Shown: positions 52,219 through 62,044, numbered from the stretch's first letter. The stretch is 64,000 bases of DNA from G963667675 sp964291545 (GCA_964291545.2 OZ219861.1:124001-188000); one strand, 5' to 3'. Notes: a model not told the origin generated them from the letters alone. Translations and numbers: made by a program.

Positions 52219-53307
52219 TCATAGAGCCTCCTCCACCTTTCTCCGCAGCCTGGATATCCAGGCGCTAACAACCAAATTCGAGTGGACACTGGGCCAAGAC
52301 AAGGCAAGGGTCCGGTACACCCAGCCGCGGCTTACCCTGGTGGAGTGGCCCGGGTCCAGCCAGGCCTCATTGCGCGCCAGCCTGGCCAGGGTCGCCAGTC
52401 CAATGACAATCGGCCAAAGGACCGCCATGCGAATACGAAGGCACCTGCGGGGAATGGCCAACAGGTACTTTTCCGCCGATGAGTAGTATTCCAATGCCGT
52501 CTTCAGCCAGGCCACCAACAGAGGCCTCGCGGCCGACCCGTTAGACGGTTGCAGTAAGTCCTCTGGAGACAGCCCCATTGCGGCCAGTTGCATACGGGGC
52601 AAGTAGCATCGTCCTATCCGCAGGTCTCTGGGAATGTCCCTCAGAACATTGGTCAACTGGAGGGCCTTGCCAAACTCCGTGAAAGTCTCAGACATCTGTT
52701 GACGGCCTGCATCCTTCAAAGCCGGCACGTGGGTCATGGTGACCGCCGTCCAAAACTCGCCAACGCATCCCGCCACGTCGTAGACGTACTGGTCCAGAGT
52801 GGCGGCGTCCTCGATGCAGCCCACCAGGCCCGAGTCTTCCGGCGGGAACGTCGTCAAGTCGCTCTCCATGCCTTTGGTGAGGTTCACCACTACGCTCCGA
52901 ACGTGAGACCTGTCAGGCTCGGCAAGTCCTGCAAGCAATGCGAAGGCTTCCGGGAGAGAACGCAGCAGTTCCCGCTCCTCCGGCAGTGACTGTTTCTCAG
53001 TCAATTCGTCTTCTATTTGCCGTAGCGGGTCCATCCCGGCTGGACCAATAATCTGTTCCCTGAACACCAGCAAATGGTCCAAGCGCCGGCTAGGCGGCAG
53101 AAGAGTTGTATCGGAGATGGTGTCGGCGGCCCTCGCCAGCAAATAGGCAACCCCCACCGGAAGACGCGAACTGGAAGGCAGCACCCGCAGGGTCAGGTAG
53201 AAACTTCTGGAAACACCCCGCAGCAATCCCTCCAACAAACGCCGTCGCTGGGCCGCGGACACCGGCGGCAGCCCACCTTGCTTGATTTGTTCTGACGTTC
53301 CGGACAT
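52219..53307 (-). CDS. Squalene/phytoene-synthase-family enzyme
   Basis: The 362-residue protein has the first Asp-rich motif DTISD at residues 62-66, SRSFYLTLRVLP and the second motif LTNVLRDIPRDLRIGRCYLP, as in head-to-head isoprenyl synthases. It could make squalene or phytoene; the family branch is not decidable by eye, and no hopanoid or carotenoid genes are nearby. The ATG giving MSGTSEQIKQGG lies just after the thiI stop and is preferred to an earlier in-frame ATG that overlaps thiI. Confidence 0.9.
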   Translation of the reverse strand: MSGTSEQIKQGGLPPVSAAQRRRLLEGLLRGVSRSFYLTLRVLPSSSRLPVGVAYLLARAADTISDTTLLPPSRRLDHLLVFREQIIGPAGMDPLRQIEDELTEKQSLPEERELLRSLPEAFALLAGLAEPDRSHVRSVVVNLTKGMESDLTTFPPEDSGLVGCIEDAATLDQYVYDVAGCVGEFWTAVTMTHVPALKDAGRQQMSETFTEFGKALQLTNVLRDIPRDLRIGRCYLPRMQLAAMGLSPEDLLQPSNGSAARPLLVAWLKTALEYYSSAEKYLLAIPRRCLRIRMAVLWPIVIGLATLARLARNEAWLDPGHSTRVSRGWVYRTLALSWPSVHSNLVVSAWISRLRRKVEEAL

Positions 53308-53323
53308 CCCGTCCCGGCCTGGG

Positions 53324-54502
53324 TCAGTCCGAGACAGACCCGGTAAATTGGAATTCTTTTCGCTCCGTCTTGGCCAAAGCATCTTGAACCAGATCATCTA
53401 CGGGAAGCATAGACTCCAGGCGGCATACTTTTTCCAGTTCGGCGTGGGTTTCGGGATGCCTCGGGACAAACAAGCTGCAGCAGTCCTGGTCCGGAAGTAT
53501 CGAAATCGGATAGGTGCCGATGTTCCTGGCAATGCCAACGATTTCTTCTTTGTTGAATCCAACCAGCGGCCTCAGAATAGGCATATTTGACGCCTGGTCG
53601 ATTACCGCCATGTTGTCCAAGGTTTGAGAACTGACCTGGCCGCAGCTTTCCCCGGTCACCATGGCCTTGGCGCCATGGTCTAAGGCAAGCCGTTCCGTAA
53701 TGCGGACCATCAACCGACGGTACAAAATCACCCGGTAGGCCGGGTCTGTTGAAACAATGATCTGCTTCTGGATATCCCCAAACGGAACGAGAAACAGCCT
53801 GGACTCGTATTGGTGTCGAGTCAAACGACGAGCCAATTCCTCCGCTTTTTCCATGGAGGACCCATCCACAATCGGGTAGCTGTGAAAGTGGGCGAAGGAC
53901 ACCCTGCAACCCCGCTTCATCATGTGCCATGCGGCAACAGGCGAGTCGATCCCGCCCGAAAGCATAGCCATGGTGTGACCGCTGACCCCTACCGGTAGTC
54001 CTCCATAGCCGGCCAGCTTCCCAAAGTAAATCAAAATGCCATTAGGCAGCACGTCCACAAAGATTTCCAGGTCCGCGTGAGTCAAGTCTACTCGCGCGCC
54101 TGTTATGCCCTGAACGTAAGCTCCCAGGTCGCGGTTGATATCAGCGGACCTAACCGGGAATCCCTTGTCGGCCCTATTGGACGTGATGCGGAACGAACCA
54201 AATTCCCGGTCTCCCAACAGTGATCTCAATCCATCCTTCACGCTGTCGAGGTCAGCCGAGACCTCGTACGCTTTGAAGAAATTGGCGACGCCAAAGCAGT
54301 CCTTGACCCGGGCCGCCACGCAATCCCATTGTTCCTCTTCTTCCAGCGTCAGCCCTACTAACAAATGGCCTTGCCAAACCGACTTCACACCCGTCCCCTG
54401 AGTGGCCTTGCGCAGGTTGCCCGCCAGTCGGCTCATGAACCACGGCCGGTTGTTCTTTTTCAGGGCCACTTCATGGGTCTTTACGATGACGTGGGTCTTC
54501 AT
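53324..54502 (-). CDS. thiI: tRNA 4-thiouridine synthase ThiI
   Basis: ThiI uses ATP and a persulfide donor to make s4U8 in tRNA and, in many bacteria, supplies sulfur for thiamine. A ferredoxin-like and THUMP region (residues 1-165) is followed by the PP-loop SGGIDS at 182-187. The 392-residue length shows no C-terminal rhodanese domain, so another persulfide carrier must act. It is the downstream neighbour of dnaA, with the origin region between them. Confidence 0.94.
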   Translation of the reverse strand: MKTHVIVKTHEVALKKNNRPWFMSRLAGNLRKATQGTGVKSVWQGHLLVGLTLEEEEQWDCVAARVKDCFGVANFFKAYEVSADLDSVKDGLRSLLGDREFGSFRITSNRADKGFPVRSADINRDLGAYVQGITGARVDLTHADLEIFVDVLPNGILIYFGKLAGYGGLPVGVSGHTMAMLSGGIDSPVAAWHMMKRGCRVSFAHFHSYPIVDGSSMEKAEELARRLTRHQYESRLFLVPFGDIQKQIIVSTDPAYRVILYRRLMVRITERLALDHGAKAMVTGESCGQVSSQTLDNMAVIDQASNMPILRPLVGFNKEEIVGIARNIGTYPISILPDQDCCSLFVPRHPETHAELEKVCRLESMLPVDDLVQDALAKTERKEFQFTGSVSD

Positions 54503-54614
54503 GAGGACATTCTACCCCAAAGGCACAGTCGGCATGGCGAACTAGCCGCGGAACTATTGGCGGAACGGCAAAGCGCCAAGTAGGGTTTCTGGACTAAAGC
54601 GAATCTAAAGAATG

Positions 54615-54665
54615 CTATCCACAGATCGGGGAGGCTTATCCACAAACGAAGTGGGGTTATCCACT
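54615..54665 (+). other. Candidate oriC: three DnaA boxes at 21-bp spacing
   Basis: CTATCCACA (54615-54623), TTATCCACA (54636-54644, perfect consensus) and TTATCCACT (54657-54665) are all in the same orientation and exactly 21 bp apart. The last overlaps the dnaA stop. Proximity to dnaA and the helical phasing support an origin or part of it. No AT-rich unwinding element is obvious beside it. Confidence 0.75.
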
Positions 54666-56063
54666 TGAGACTCCCACAGGTACGCTGGCGCTCGGCGTGA
54701 AGATAGCCTCTTTGATGGCTAGCACATCCTGGCGCAACTGGCCGTCCTCGTTTATCTCCCCGTTGATCTTGCCGGCGCCGTGGATGACAGTGGCATGGTC
54801 CCGGCCGCCCAGCAACCGGCCTACTTGCGTAGGAGATAGCTCCAGCTCGTAGATGAGCAGGTACATGGCTACCTGCCGCGCCTGGGCGATTCTCTTGGTC
54901 CGGCTCCGCCCCAGCAGGTCTCCCGGAGACAATCTGAAATTCTGGGAAACCGCCTGAATGATCTGGTCCGGGTCGATGGAATGGCGGGCTGCGTCCAAGT
55001 TGAGATCGTCCAAAATGCGGGAGGTGTTCTCCAGATTGATCGGCCAGTTCATGAGTTGGGAGAAGGCGACGACCCGGTTCAAGCTCCCTTCCAATTCACG
55101 CACGTTCTTCTGCACCCGCTTGGCAATCAACTCCAAAACACTCTCCGACAGAGGCGCTCCTAGTTGATCAGCCTTCGAAAGAAGGATGGCCATGCGCGTT
55201 TCCAAATCAGGAGGTTGTATATCCGCTATCAACCCCCATTCGAAGCGGGAACGCAGTCTGTCTTCCAACAGATTCAAGGACCTGGGAGGACGGTCGCACG
55301 TGATAACTACCTGGTTGCCCGAATTATGCAGGTCATTGAACGTGTGGAAGAACCCTTCGTGGGTTTGTTCTTTGCCGCTCAGGAAATGCACGTCGTCCAT
55401 CAGCAACACCTGTACGCTGCGGTACCGGCTGCGAAACTCTTCCGTGGTCCTGTTCCTGATGGCCGAGATGAACTCGTTGGTGAATTGCTCCGACGTGGCG
55501 TACAACACCGACATACCCTGGCTGGCGCAGACTTGGCCTATAGCATGCAGCAGATGGGTCTTACCCAGCCCCACACCGGAGTAGATGAATAAGGGATTGT
55601 AGCCTCGGCCAGGTGATTCGCACACCGCCTGCGCGGCGCTGCAGGCCAATCTGTTGGAGGGGCCCACTACAAAGGATCTGAACGTGTATTTTGGGTTCAA
55701 ACTAGGCAACCGGGGCAAGTGTCCGTTTGGACCATGGTTCGTCATATCGGCTACAGGTGATTCAACACTCAGATCCCCGGGGGAGGGTTCCACAGCCTCG
55801 CTCCCAGCGCCATTCTTTACCTGAAACCTGACGTCCAAGGGCTGGTGGGTTATCTTTTCCAGCGTCTTTTGGATGGACTGGTACATCCGGCGTTCCAGCC
55901 AGGCTACGGCAAACGGGGTAGGCACTTCCACGACCAGCGATTGGTCTTCGTAACCGACTCCTTCGGTTTGCTTCAACCAGGTCTCGTACGTCGGTCGCGG
56001 CAACTGAAGTTGGAGCTCACCCAAGACCGCCTTCCAGACTTCTTGCGAAGCCGGTTCCCTCAT
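54657..56063 (-). CDS. dnaA: Chromosomal replication initiator DnaA
   Basis: DnaA binds oriC and starts replication. Domain I (1-85) is followed by a Pro/Gly-rich linker, the AAA+ domain with Walker A GVGLGKTH at 163-170 and Walker B LLMDDVHFLSG, and the C-terminal helix-turn-helix with the DnaA signature GGRDHATVIHGAGKI. The 468-residue length is typical. GGAGG is placed about ten bases before the ATG. The neighbour thiI starts about 150 bases after the stop. Confidence 0.98.
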   Translation of the reverse strand: MREPASQEVWKAVLGELQLQLPRPTYETWLKQTEGVGYEDQSLVVEVPTPFAVAWLERRMYQSIQKTLEKITHQPLDVRFQVKNGAGSEAVEPSPGDLSVESPVADMTNHGPNGHLPRLPSLNPKYTFRSFVVGPSNRLACSAAQAVCESPGRGYNPLFIYSGVGLGKTHLLHAIGQVCASQGMSVLYATSEQFTNEFISAIRNRTTEEFRSRYRSVQVLLMDDVHFLSGKEQTHEGFFHTFNDLHNSGNQVVITCDRPPRSLNLLEDRLRSRFEWGLIADIQPPDLETRMAILLSKADQLGAPLSESVLELIAKRVQKNVRELEGSLNRVVAFSQLMNWPINLENTSRILDDLNLDAARHSIDPDQIIQAVSQNFRLSPGDLLGRSRTKRIAQARQVAMYLLIYELELSPTQVGRLLGGRDHATVIHGAGKINGEINEDGQLRQDVLAIKEAIFTPSASVPVGVSSG

Positions 56064-56804
56064 CGTCCAACGTCCTCCGTTTAGTGGTCGGGGCCTTATC
56101 GGCCCTCAACCTCGTGGTGGATATTCTGTATAGTCCCGGTGGGTAGGTTGCCGGTTGTAGGCCCGAATCTTCCCCTTCGGTTCGGCCAGATCCGGGGCCT
56201 CGAACATCGAAAAGACCTTGGGAATTTCGGGGCATCGCGGTCAGGGCACTGAGCCGCGAGAAGCAATAGCGGAAGTCTAATCCATGCCTAAAAGGCCGTT
56301 GTCAATGGAGATGCAACGAATTTCAATCCAATTTTTTTGGCAGTCTAAATACGCTCAAATAGGGCCTGAATTTTTCCTGCCGAATGGTCGCGTTATGTCC
56401 AGTCAATTCCCCGCGCTTATCCGGTCGACCAGCCCTGGGTCCCTGGTTTTAAGTCGGTTGAATATTGATATCTCTGATATCTCTGCAGCAACGAACCGGT
56501 CATCGGGGACAACGTTCCATAGAGAATTTCAGACGGGGCGGAATGTCGCCGACAGACAGGGGGAGGACTCCCGTATTTGCGGGGACTTCCTGTAGACATA
56601 TATAATTCCGAATAACGGCCCGCAGAGGCTCCAGGGATCGGCTCTCCAACCGCAACCGGAGGTCCCAGGTGTAGGCCTCCAGGCTCTTCCACGACTCAAA
56701 CCATTGCTTCTTAGCCACACCAAGCAACCGGGGTGAAGTGGTAACAAGAACTTCCTTCCAGCTTAGAATTCACTTAGCCGGGCGCCCGGGTCAGAAGGAA
56801 CTCC
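56064..56804. other. Long noncoding region upstream of dnaA
   Basis: This 741-base gap separates divergent dnaA and the pyruvate-dehydrogenase-type operon. It includes an AT-richer stretch (about 56310-56400, with seven T residues in a row) and a direct repeat GATATCTCT (56469-56487). On the minus strand a box ATATCCACC near 56117-56125 resembles a DnaA box. No stable RNA was identified. A minus-strand frame at 56500-56727 looks unconvincing. Confidence 0.5.
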
Positions 56805-57851
56805 ATGCCGCGGACTGAACCTAAACCTCAAAAGGGGTCAAAGGAGGTAGCTCCGGCAACTGGATCGACTTTGGCGCTGCCGGAAGGGCTCACCATTGAA
56901 GACCTGGTTGACTGCTACCGCCGGATGGTGCTGGTCCGCACCATAGACGAACGAATCTGGGCCTTGAACCGGCAAGGCAAAGTGCCCATCGCAGCATCTT
57001 GCCAGGGGCACGAAGCTGCGCAACTGGGCAGCCTGCTGGCTGCGGAAAAAGATGCAGACTGTTTCTTGTTCCCGTATTACCGTGACCTAGCTCTGAAAAT
57101 CGGGGTTGGCCTCACCCCGGCCGAGGTCATGTGTTCGTTTATGGGCAAGGTAGGAGACCCATACAGCAACGCCCGGCAGTTTCCCCTCCAGGGCGCCGAC
57201 CTGCGCCATCGAGTGATTCAAATTTCCAACGTTGTCGGCGCCGGTTTGACCCAGGCAACCGGCTATTCTCTTGCCTGCAAGATGCTGGGAGACGGCACGG
57301 TCACACTGGCCTATTTCGGCGACGGCAGCGCAAGCCAGGGGGAGGCCCACGAAGCCATGAACTTCGCCGGCGTCCACCGGCTTCCATTGGTATTTGTCTG
57401 TGAAAACAACCGTTACGCTATATCGGTGCCGCAAAGCCGCCAGATGGCCATTGACGACGTAGCTGCCCGCGCCGCCGGTTACGGGTTCCCCGGTTTCGTC
57501 GTCGACGGCATGGACTTGACCAAATGCTACGAGTCCACCCGTGACGCCATTGCCCACGCCCGTAGTCAAGGTCCAGTGCTGCTAGAGATGAAGGCAGAGC
57601 GTTTCATGCCTCACACCACCGACGATGACGATCGCCGTTACCGGCCCGTTGACGAAGTAAAAGAAGCCCGCCTGCGGGACCCTGTGATGACGTTGGCCGC
57701 GCAACTGGTGGACTGCGGCGCGCTTACTCTAGACCAGGTGGAAGACATCAAGACCCAAGCCACCAAATTGGTAGACGAAGCCACCGCGGCGGCTGAAGGC
57801 GCCGACCTTCCCGACGTTTCCACCATGAGCGACCTGGTATACGCTCCGTGA
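56805..57851 (+). CDS. pdhA: 2-oxoacid dehydrogenase E1 alpha subunit (pyruvate dehydrogenase type)
   Basis: The 348-residue protein binds thiamine diphosphate through GDGSASQGEAHEAMNFAGV and later ENNRYAISVP. It begins with a 30-residue polar leader, then LVDCYRRMVLVRTIDERIW, typical of E1 alpha. With the next two genes it forms a pyruvate- or branched-chain-2-oxoacid dehydrogenase; the substrate is not decided by sequence alone. No E3 gene is in the window. E1 beta starts 12 bases after its stop. Confidence 0.94.
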   Translation: MPRTEPKPQKGSKEVAPATGSTLALPEGLTIEDLVDCYRRMVLVRTIDERIWALNRQGKVPIAASCQGHEAAQLGSLLAAEKDADCFLFPYYRDLALKIGVGLTPAEVMCSFMGKVGDPYSNARQFPLQGADLRHRVIQISNVVGAGLTQATGYSLACKMLGDGTVTLAYFGDGSASQGEAHEAMNFAGVHRLPLVFVCENNRYAISVPQSRQMAIDDVAARAAGYGFPGFVVDGMDLTKCYESTRDAIAHARSQGPVLLEMKAERFMPHTTDDDDRRYRPVDEVKEARLRDPVMTLAAQLVDCGALTLDQVEDIKTQATKLVDEATAAAEGADLPDVSTMSDLVYAP

Positions 57852-57863
57852 GTTGAGGGCCAA

Positions 57864-58847
57864 TTGGCGGTCAAGACGGTAATAGAAGCGGTTCGAGAAG
57901 CCATACAGGAAGAAATGCGGCGGGACTCCGACGTATTTGTCATGGGTGAGGACGTAGGCCGCCGGGGAGGAGTGTTTCTGGCAACCCAAGGTCTGCTTGA
58001 AGAGTTCGGGGAGAACAGGGTCGTCGATACCCCCTTGGCGGAGGCTTCCATCGTGGGCATGGCGCTTGGAGCCGCATATAGGGGGATGCGCCCGATACCT
58101 GAGATACAGTTCTCGGACTTTGTGTGGCCCGCGGCCAACCAACTAATCGGAGAAGCTGCCCGCGTTTGCTACGGCACCCACGGCCAGTTGCAGGCGCCCT
58201 TAGTAGTCCGCATCCCCTACGGCGGCGGCATTCGGGGCGGTCTATTCCACTCTCAGAACGTTGAGAGCTACTTTTTCCACACCCCCGGGCTCAAGGTCGT
58301 CACCCCTGCAACGCCCTACGATGCCAAGGGGCTGCTCAAGTCGTCAATCCGCGACAACAACCCGGTAGTCTTCCTGGAGCACAAGAAGACCTATCGCTTG
58401 GTTCGGGGAGAGGTGCCTGACGACGAATACACCATCCCGATAGGAATGGCCGACGTAAAGCGCCGGGGGGAAAGCCTGACCGTCGTCAGCTACGGGTTGA
58501 TGCTTCACTACTGTTTGGAGGCGGCTCGACTGGTGGCACAAGAGGACATCGACGTTGAGGTCGTAGACCTCCGCACATTGACTCCCTTAGATACTTCCAC
58601 GGTGCTGGACTCTGTGAAGAAGACCGGTAAGTTGCTCGTCGTCCACGAAGACAACATCACCGGCGGGGTCGGAGCCGAGGTTGCTGCCCTGGCCGCCGAG
58701 CACGCCTTTGACCATCTTGACGGGCCCATAGCTCGGCTGTGCGGGCCCGACGTTCCCACGATGCCCTTCGCCCAAAACCTTGAAGACGCCTATATGCCCA
58801 ATACCGAGAAGATTGCCCAAGCTGTGCGCAAGTTGGCTTTGTACTAA
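57864..58847 (+). CDS. pdhB: 2-oxoacid dehydrogenase E1 beta subunit
   Basis: The 327-residue protein starts at TTG with GAGGG upstream and reads AVKTVIEAVREAIQEEM. The segments FVMGEDVGRRGGVF, PEIQFSDFVWPAANQL and PLDTSTVLDSVKKTGKLLVVHED are typical E1 beta transketolase-like regions. It assembles with E1 alpha into an alpha2beta2 enzyme that reductively acetylates E2. Confidence 0.94.
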   Translation: MAVKTVIEAVREAIQEEMRRDSDVFVMGEDVGRRGGVFLATQGLLEEFGENRVVDTPLAEASIVGMALGAAYRGMRPIPEIQFSDFVWPAANQLIGEAARVCYGTHGQLQAPLVVRIPYGGGIRGGLFHSQNVESYFFHTPGLKVVTPATPYDAKGLLKSSIRDNNPVVFLEHKKTYRLVRGEVPDDEYTIPIGMADVKRRGESLTVVSYGLMLHYCLEAARLVAQEDIDVEVVDLRTLTPLDTSTVLDSVKKTGKLLVVHEDNITGGVGAEVAALAAEHAFDHLDGPIARLCGPDVPTMPFAQNLEDAYMPNTEKIAQAVRKLALY

Positions 58848-58863
58848 AGGGAGCTACCGAAAC

Positions 58864-60153
58864 TTGGATGTGACGATACGGCTTCCCCATGTTGGCGAGT
58901 CCGTTGTAGAAGGGACCATAGGGGTGTGGCTAAAGCAGCCCGGCGACACCGTTGAACGCTACGAGCCACTCGTCGAGGTGATCACCGACAAAGTAACCAT
59001 GGAGCTCCCTTCTCCCGTGGGCGGGTCTCTGCGCAAGGTGCTGGCCCAAGAGGGTGAGACCTTGCCCATGGGGGCGCCCATCGCGGAAATGGAGACCGAT
59101 GAGGACCTCCCGGAAGACGATCCGCCACCAGACCCTGTGGTAATTGCAGAGCATAGCCAATCGGCAGAGCAGCCTGGCACCATCGGATACCTGGTAAAGG
59201 ACGTGGCGCCGGTCGGTCCCACCGGAGGCGGCGCCGGTCCAAGTCCCGTTCCTCCGGCCGCACCCGAAACCGGCGCCCCTGCGGAGGGGGCCAGGTTGTC
59301 ACCCGCGGTGCGGCGCCTGGTGCGGGAACACGGCGTGGACCCCAGCCGGATAACGGGAACGGGCATGGGCGGCCGAATTACCCGGGAAGACGTGCTGAAC
59401 TACGTTTCGGCGCATTCGGCAGCCGCCGTCTCGACTCCCAGGGATGCCGCGAGCCAGGACGAAGAACATCTGCCGCTGACTCCGGTGCGGCGGATGATCG
59501 CCGACGCCATGGTCCGCAGCGCCAGCCAGATCCCCCACGCATGGAGCACAGTAGCAGTGGACGTCAACGGCCTTGTGGCGTTAAGAGCAGAAGCCCGAGG
59601 CGCCTTCGAGGAACAGGAGGGCGTTGAACTTACCTACCTGCCCTTCATCATCAAAGTAGTGGCGGAGTCCTTGCCGGAACACCCTACCCTTAACGCTTCC
59701 TGGGGAGGCGACAAGATCATCCTCAAGAAGAAGGTCAATATTGGGATTGCCGTGGCGGCTCCCCAAGGACTGGTCGTTCCGGTGATTCACGATGCGGACA
59801 AGCTGAGCGTAGCCGAGTTGGCCCGTGCCGCCAGGGACTTGACCCTCCGGGCCAGGGAAAACAAGCTGACCCTCGACGATGTCCAGCGGGGCACGTTCAC
59901 TCTCAACAACACCGGAGCGCTGGGGTCAATCATTTCCCAACCCCTTATCTACTACCCGCAGGCGGCCATCATGACCACTGAGGCCATAGAGAAGCGGGCG
60001 GTGGTGCGAGACGAGGAAATCATGGTGCGCTCGATGATGAACCTGTGCCTGTCCTTCGACCATCGGATAAACGACGGCGCCCAGGCCGCCAATTTCTTGC
60101 AGGCAGTCAAGCAGAAGGTGGAAGGCATAGGCCCCGGTGCCTCGCTCTACTGA
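58864..60153 (+). CDS. pdhC: Dihydrolipoamide acyltransferase (E2)
   Basis: The 429-residue protein has an N-terminal lipoyl domain with Lys43 in VITDKVTMELPSP. A Pro/Ala linker follows, then a peripheral-subunit-binding domain (SPAVRRLVREHGVDPSRITG), and a catalytic domain whose active-site motif DHRINDG has His400 and Asp404. The TTG at 58864 is preferred: the reading frame before it continues into the E1 beta gene in another frame, and AAGGGAG lies upstream. The end overlaps lipB. Confidence 0.93.
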   Translation: MDVTIRLPHVGESVVEGTIGVWLKQPGDTVERYEPLVEVITDKVTMELPSPVGGSLRKVLAQEGETLPMGAPIAEMETDEDLPEDDPPPDPVVIAEHSQSAEQPGTIGYLVKDVAPVGPTGGGAGPSPVPPAAPETGAPAEGARLSPAVRRLVREHGVDPSRITGTGMGGRITREDVLNYVSAHSAAAVSTPRDAASQDEEHLPLTPVRRMIADAMVRSASQIPHAWSTVAVDVNGLVALRAEARGAFEEQEGVELTYLPFIIKVVAESLPEHPTLNASWGGDKIILKKKVNIGIAVAAPQGLVVPVIHDADKLSVAELARAARDLTLRARENKLTLDDVQRGTFTLNNTGALGSIISQPLIYYPQAAIMTTEAIEKRAVVRDEEIMVRSMMNLCLSFDHRINDGAQAANFLQAVKQKVEGIGPGASLY

Positions 60154-60832
60154 GCTTCCGGCCGTGGTTTCAGCCCCCTGTGAGGCTGCTGTCATGGGTA
60201 CGGTGGAGTACGGACGCGCCTGGGAGCTCCAACGCCGGCTGGCCAGCCAGATTAGCGAAGGAACGCGGCCTAACACCCTGCTCCTTTTGGAGCATCCACC
60301 CGTGTACACCAAGGGGCGCTTGGGTCGCCTCGACCAACTCCTGGTGGGCCCCGGGGAACTGGCGGCCAAGGGAATAGGCTTCCACGAGACGGACCGGGGC
60401 GGCCAGATCACCTACCACGGACCGGGGCAACTGGTGGCCTACCCTGTGGTAGACCTACGCCAGTGGGGAGGTCCCCTGAAGTATGTCCGCACCCTGGAAC
60501 GAGTTATCATTGCCACTCTGAAGGACTTTGGGATTGACGCGGAGGCAGTCGAGGGACTGACCGGTGTATGGGCGGAGGGGGCCAAACTCGCCGCCATCGG
60601 CGTGAAGATCAGTCGAGGCGTCGCATATCACGGCCTTTCAATCAACGTCAACACCGATCTCTCATACTACGACCACATCGTCCCATGCGGCATAGACGAC
60701 CGTCCGGTGACGTCCATGGCCCAGCTCCTCGGGCAACCTGTCGACATGGAAGAAGTCCAGTACAGCTTGATATACCATTTCGGCCGGGACATGGGCTTCA
60801 AGATGGAGGAGATAGATGCCCATTTCGGCTAA
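60137..60832 (+). CDS. lipB: Octanoyltransferase LipB
   Basis: LipB transfers octanoyl from ACP to the lipoyl domain, needed for E2 in this operon. The 231-residue sequence contains LLLLEHPPVYTKGR, ETDRGGQITYHGPGQLVAYPVVDL and KLAAIGVKISRGVAYHGLSIN with the conserved Lys, followed by PCGID with the catalytic Cys. The start is a GTG overlapping E2 by 17 bases, and the aminotransferase overlaps its end. lipA is not in the window. Confidence 0.95.
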   Translation: MPRSTELPAVVSAPCEAAVMGTVEYGRAWELQRRLASQISEGTRPNTLLLLEHPPVYTKGRLGRLDQLLVGPGELAAKGIGFHETDRGGQITYHGPGQLVAYPVVDLRQWGGPLKYVRTLERVIIATLKDFGIDAEAVEGLTGVWAEGAKLAAIGVKISRGVAYHGLSINVNTDLSYYDHIVPCGIDDRPVTSMAQLLGQPVDMEEVQYSLIYHFGRDMGFKMEEIDAHFG

Positions 60833-62000
60833 GGTCGGCAGGTTTGTGCAGGAAGGGGGGTGGATACGCCGGATGTTCGAGGCCGGCGTCAGCCTGAAAC
60901 TTCAGCACGGCGAGGACAACGTCTACGACCTGTCCCTGGGCAACCCTGTTGCTGAACCTCCAGAGGAGTTTCGCCGGGAGCTTCTCAGGTTGGCCCAACA
61001 CCCCATTCCCGGCATGCACCGCTACATGCCCAACTCAGGCTATGCCGAGACCCGCAAAGCGGTGGCCGACGGCCTGGCCGCGGAGACCGGCATGCCCTTC
61101 GGCCCCGGCCACATAGTAATGACCTGCGGCGCGGCCGCTGCCCTCAATGTGGTTCTGAAGACGATTCTCAATCCCGGCCAGGAAGTGATCATACTTTCGC
61201 CCTACTTCGTCGAATACGTCTACTACGTTGACAATCACGGCGGCGAGACCGTTACCGTGGCGACCAAGCCGGACTTCCAACTGGACCTGGAGGCCGTCGA
61301 AGCGGCCGTGACCGCCAAGACCAGGGCCTTGATCATCAACTCGCCCAACAACCCTTCGGGGGCAGTCTATCCGGCTGGCGCACTGGCCGGTCTGGGCGAC
61401 CTGTTGATCCGCAAGCAGCGGGAATTCGGAACCGAGATATTAATTGTCAGCGATGAGCCATACCGCCGGATCATCTACGACGGCCTGACGTATCCCCAGG
61501 TGTTCCCTCACTACCCCAACACGATGGTGGTCCATTCCCACGCCAAGGACCTGGCCCTGCCGGGGGAGCGCATCGGATACATTGCCATCAATCCCGAGTA
61601 CCCCGGCGCGGAAGAGTTGGCCGACGGGCTTTCGTTCTGCAACCGGAGCCTGGGGTTTGTAAATGCGCCGGCCCTCATGCAGCACGTGGTGCGGGTGTTG
61701 CAGGGGGTAAGCGTGGACGCCGGGGAGTACCAGCGCAAGCGCGACTTTCTGTACGCCCACCTGACCGAGCTGGGTTATTCGGTGGCCAAGCCGCAGGGGG
61801 CCTTTTACCTGTTCCCCAAGTCCCCGGTGGAAGACGACGCGGCCTTCGTTGATGCGTTGCTTGAATGGAACGTGCTGACGGTGCCCGGCAGGGGCTTCGG
61901 CACACCGGGCTATTTCCGCATCTCGTACTGTGTCGAGGACCGGGTAATCGAAGGTTCGTTGGAGGGTTTCGCCAGGGCTGCGGAGCGGTTCGGCCTGTAG
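60816..62000 (+). CDS. Aminotransferase class I/II
   Basis: The 394-residue PLP enzyme has VMTCGAAAALNVVLKTIL, INSPNNPSGAVYP (substrate and PLP binding) and HSHAKDLALPGERIGYI, with the PLP Lys in SHAKD. It resembles aspartate- or aromatic-type aminotransferases; the substrate is not decided. It overlaps lipB by 17 bases and is the last gene of the 2-oxoacid dehydrogenase operon, suggesting a role in a 2-oxoacid/amino-acid link. Confidence 0.92.
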   Translation: MPISAKVGRFVQEGGWIRRMFEAGVSLKLQHGEDNVYDLSLGNPVAEPPEEFRRELLRLAQHPIPGMHRYMPNSGYAETRKAVADGLAAETGMPFGPGHIVMTCGAAAALNVVLKTILNPGQEVIILSPYFVEYVYYVDNHGGETVTVATKPDFQLDLEAVEAAVTAKTRALIINSPNNPSGAVYPAGALAGLGDLLIRKQREFGTEILIVSDEPYRRIIYDGLTYPQVFPHYPNTMVVHSHAKDLALPGERIGYIAINPEYPGAEELADGLSFCNRSLGFVNAPALMQHVVRVLQGVSVDAGEYQRKRDFLYAHLTELGYSVAKPQGAFYLFPKSPVEDDAAFVDALLEWNVLTVPGRGFGTPGYFRISYCVEDRVIEGSLEGFARAAERFGL

Positions 62001-62044
62001 TCTCGCTGCGTACACGAGCCTGGGACCGCCGGGCCGGGAGAGGG

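Noticed and set aside
56500..56727. Minus-strand 75-codon frame in the dnaA-pdhA gap
   Set aside because: It has a plausible helical start but no ribosome-binding site, no known family and a Pro/Arg-rich end; kept only as a weak possibility.
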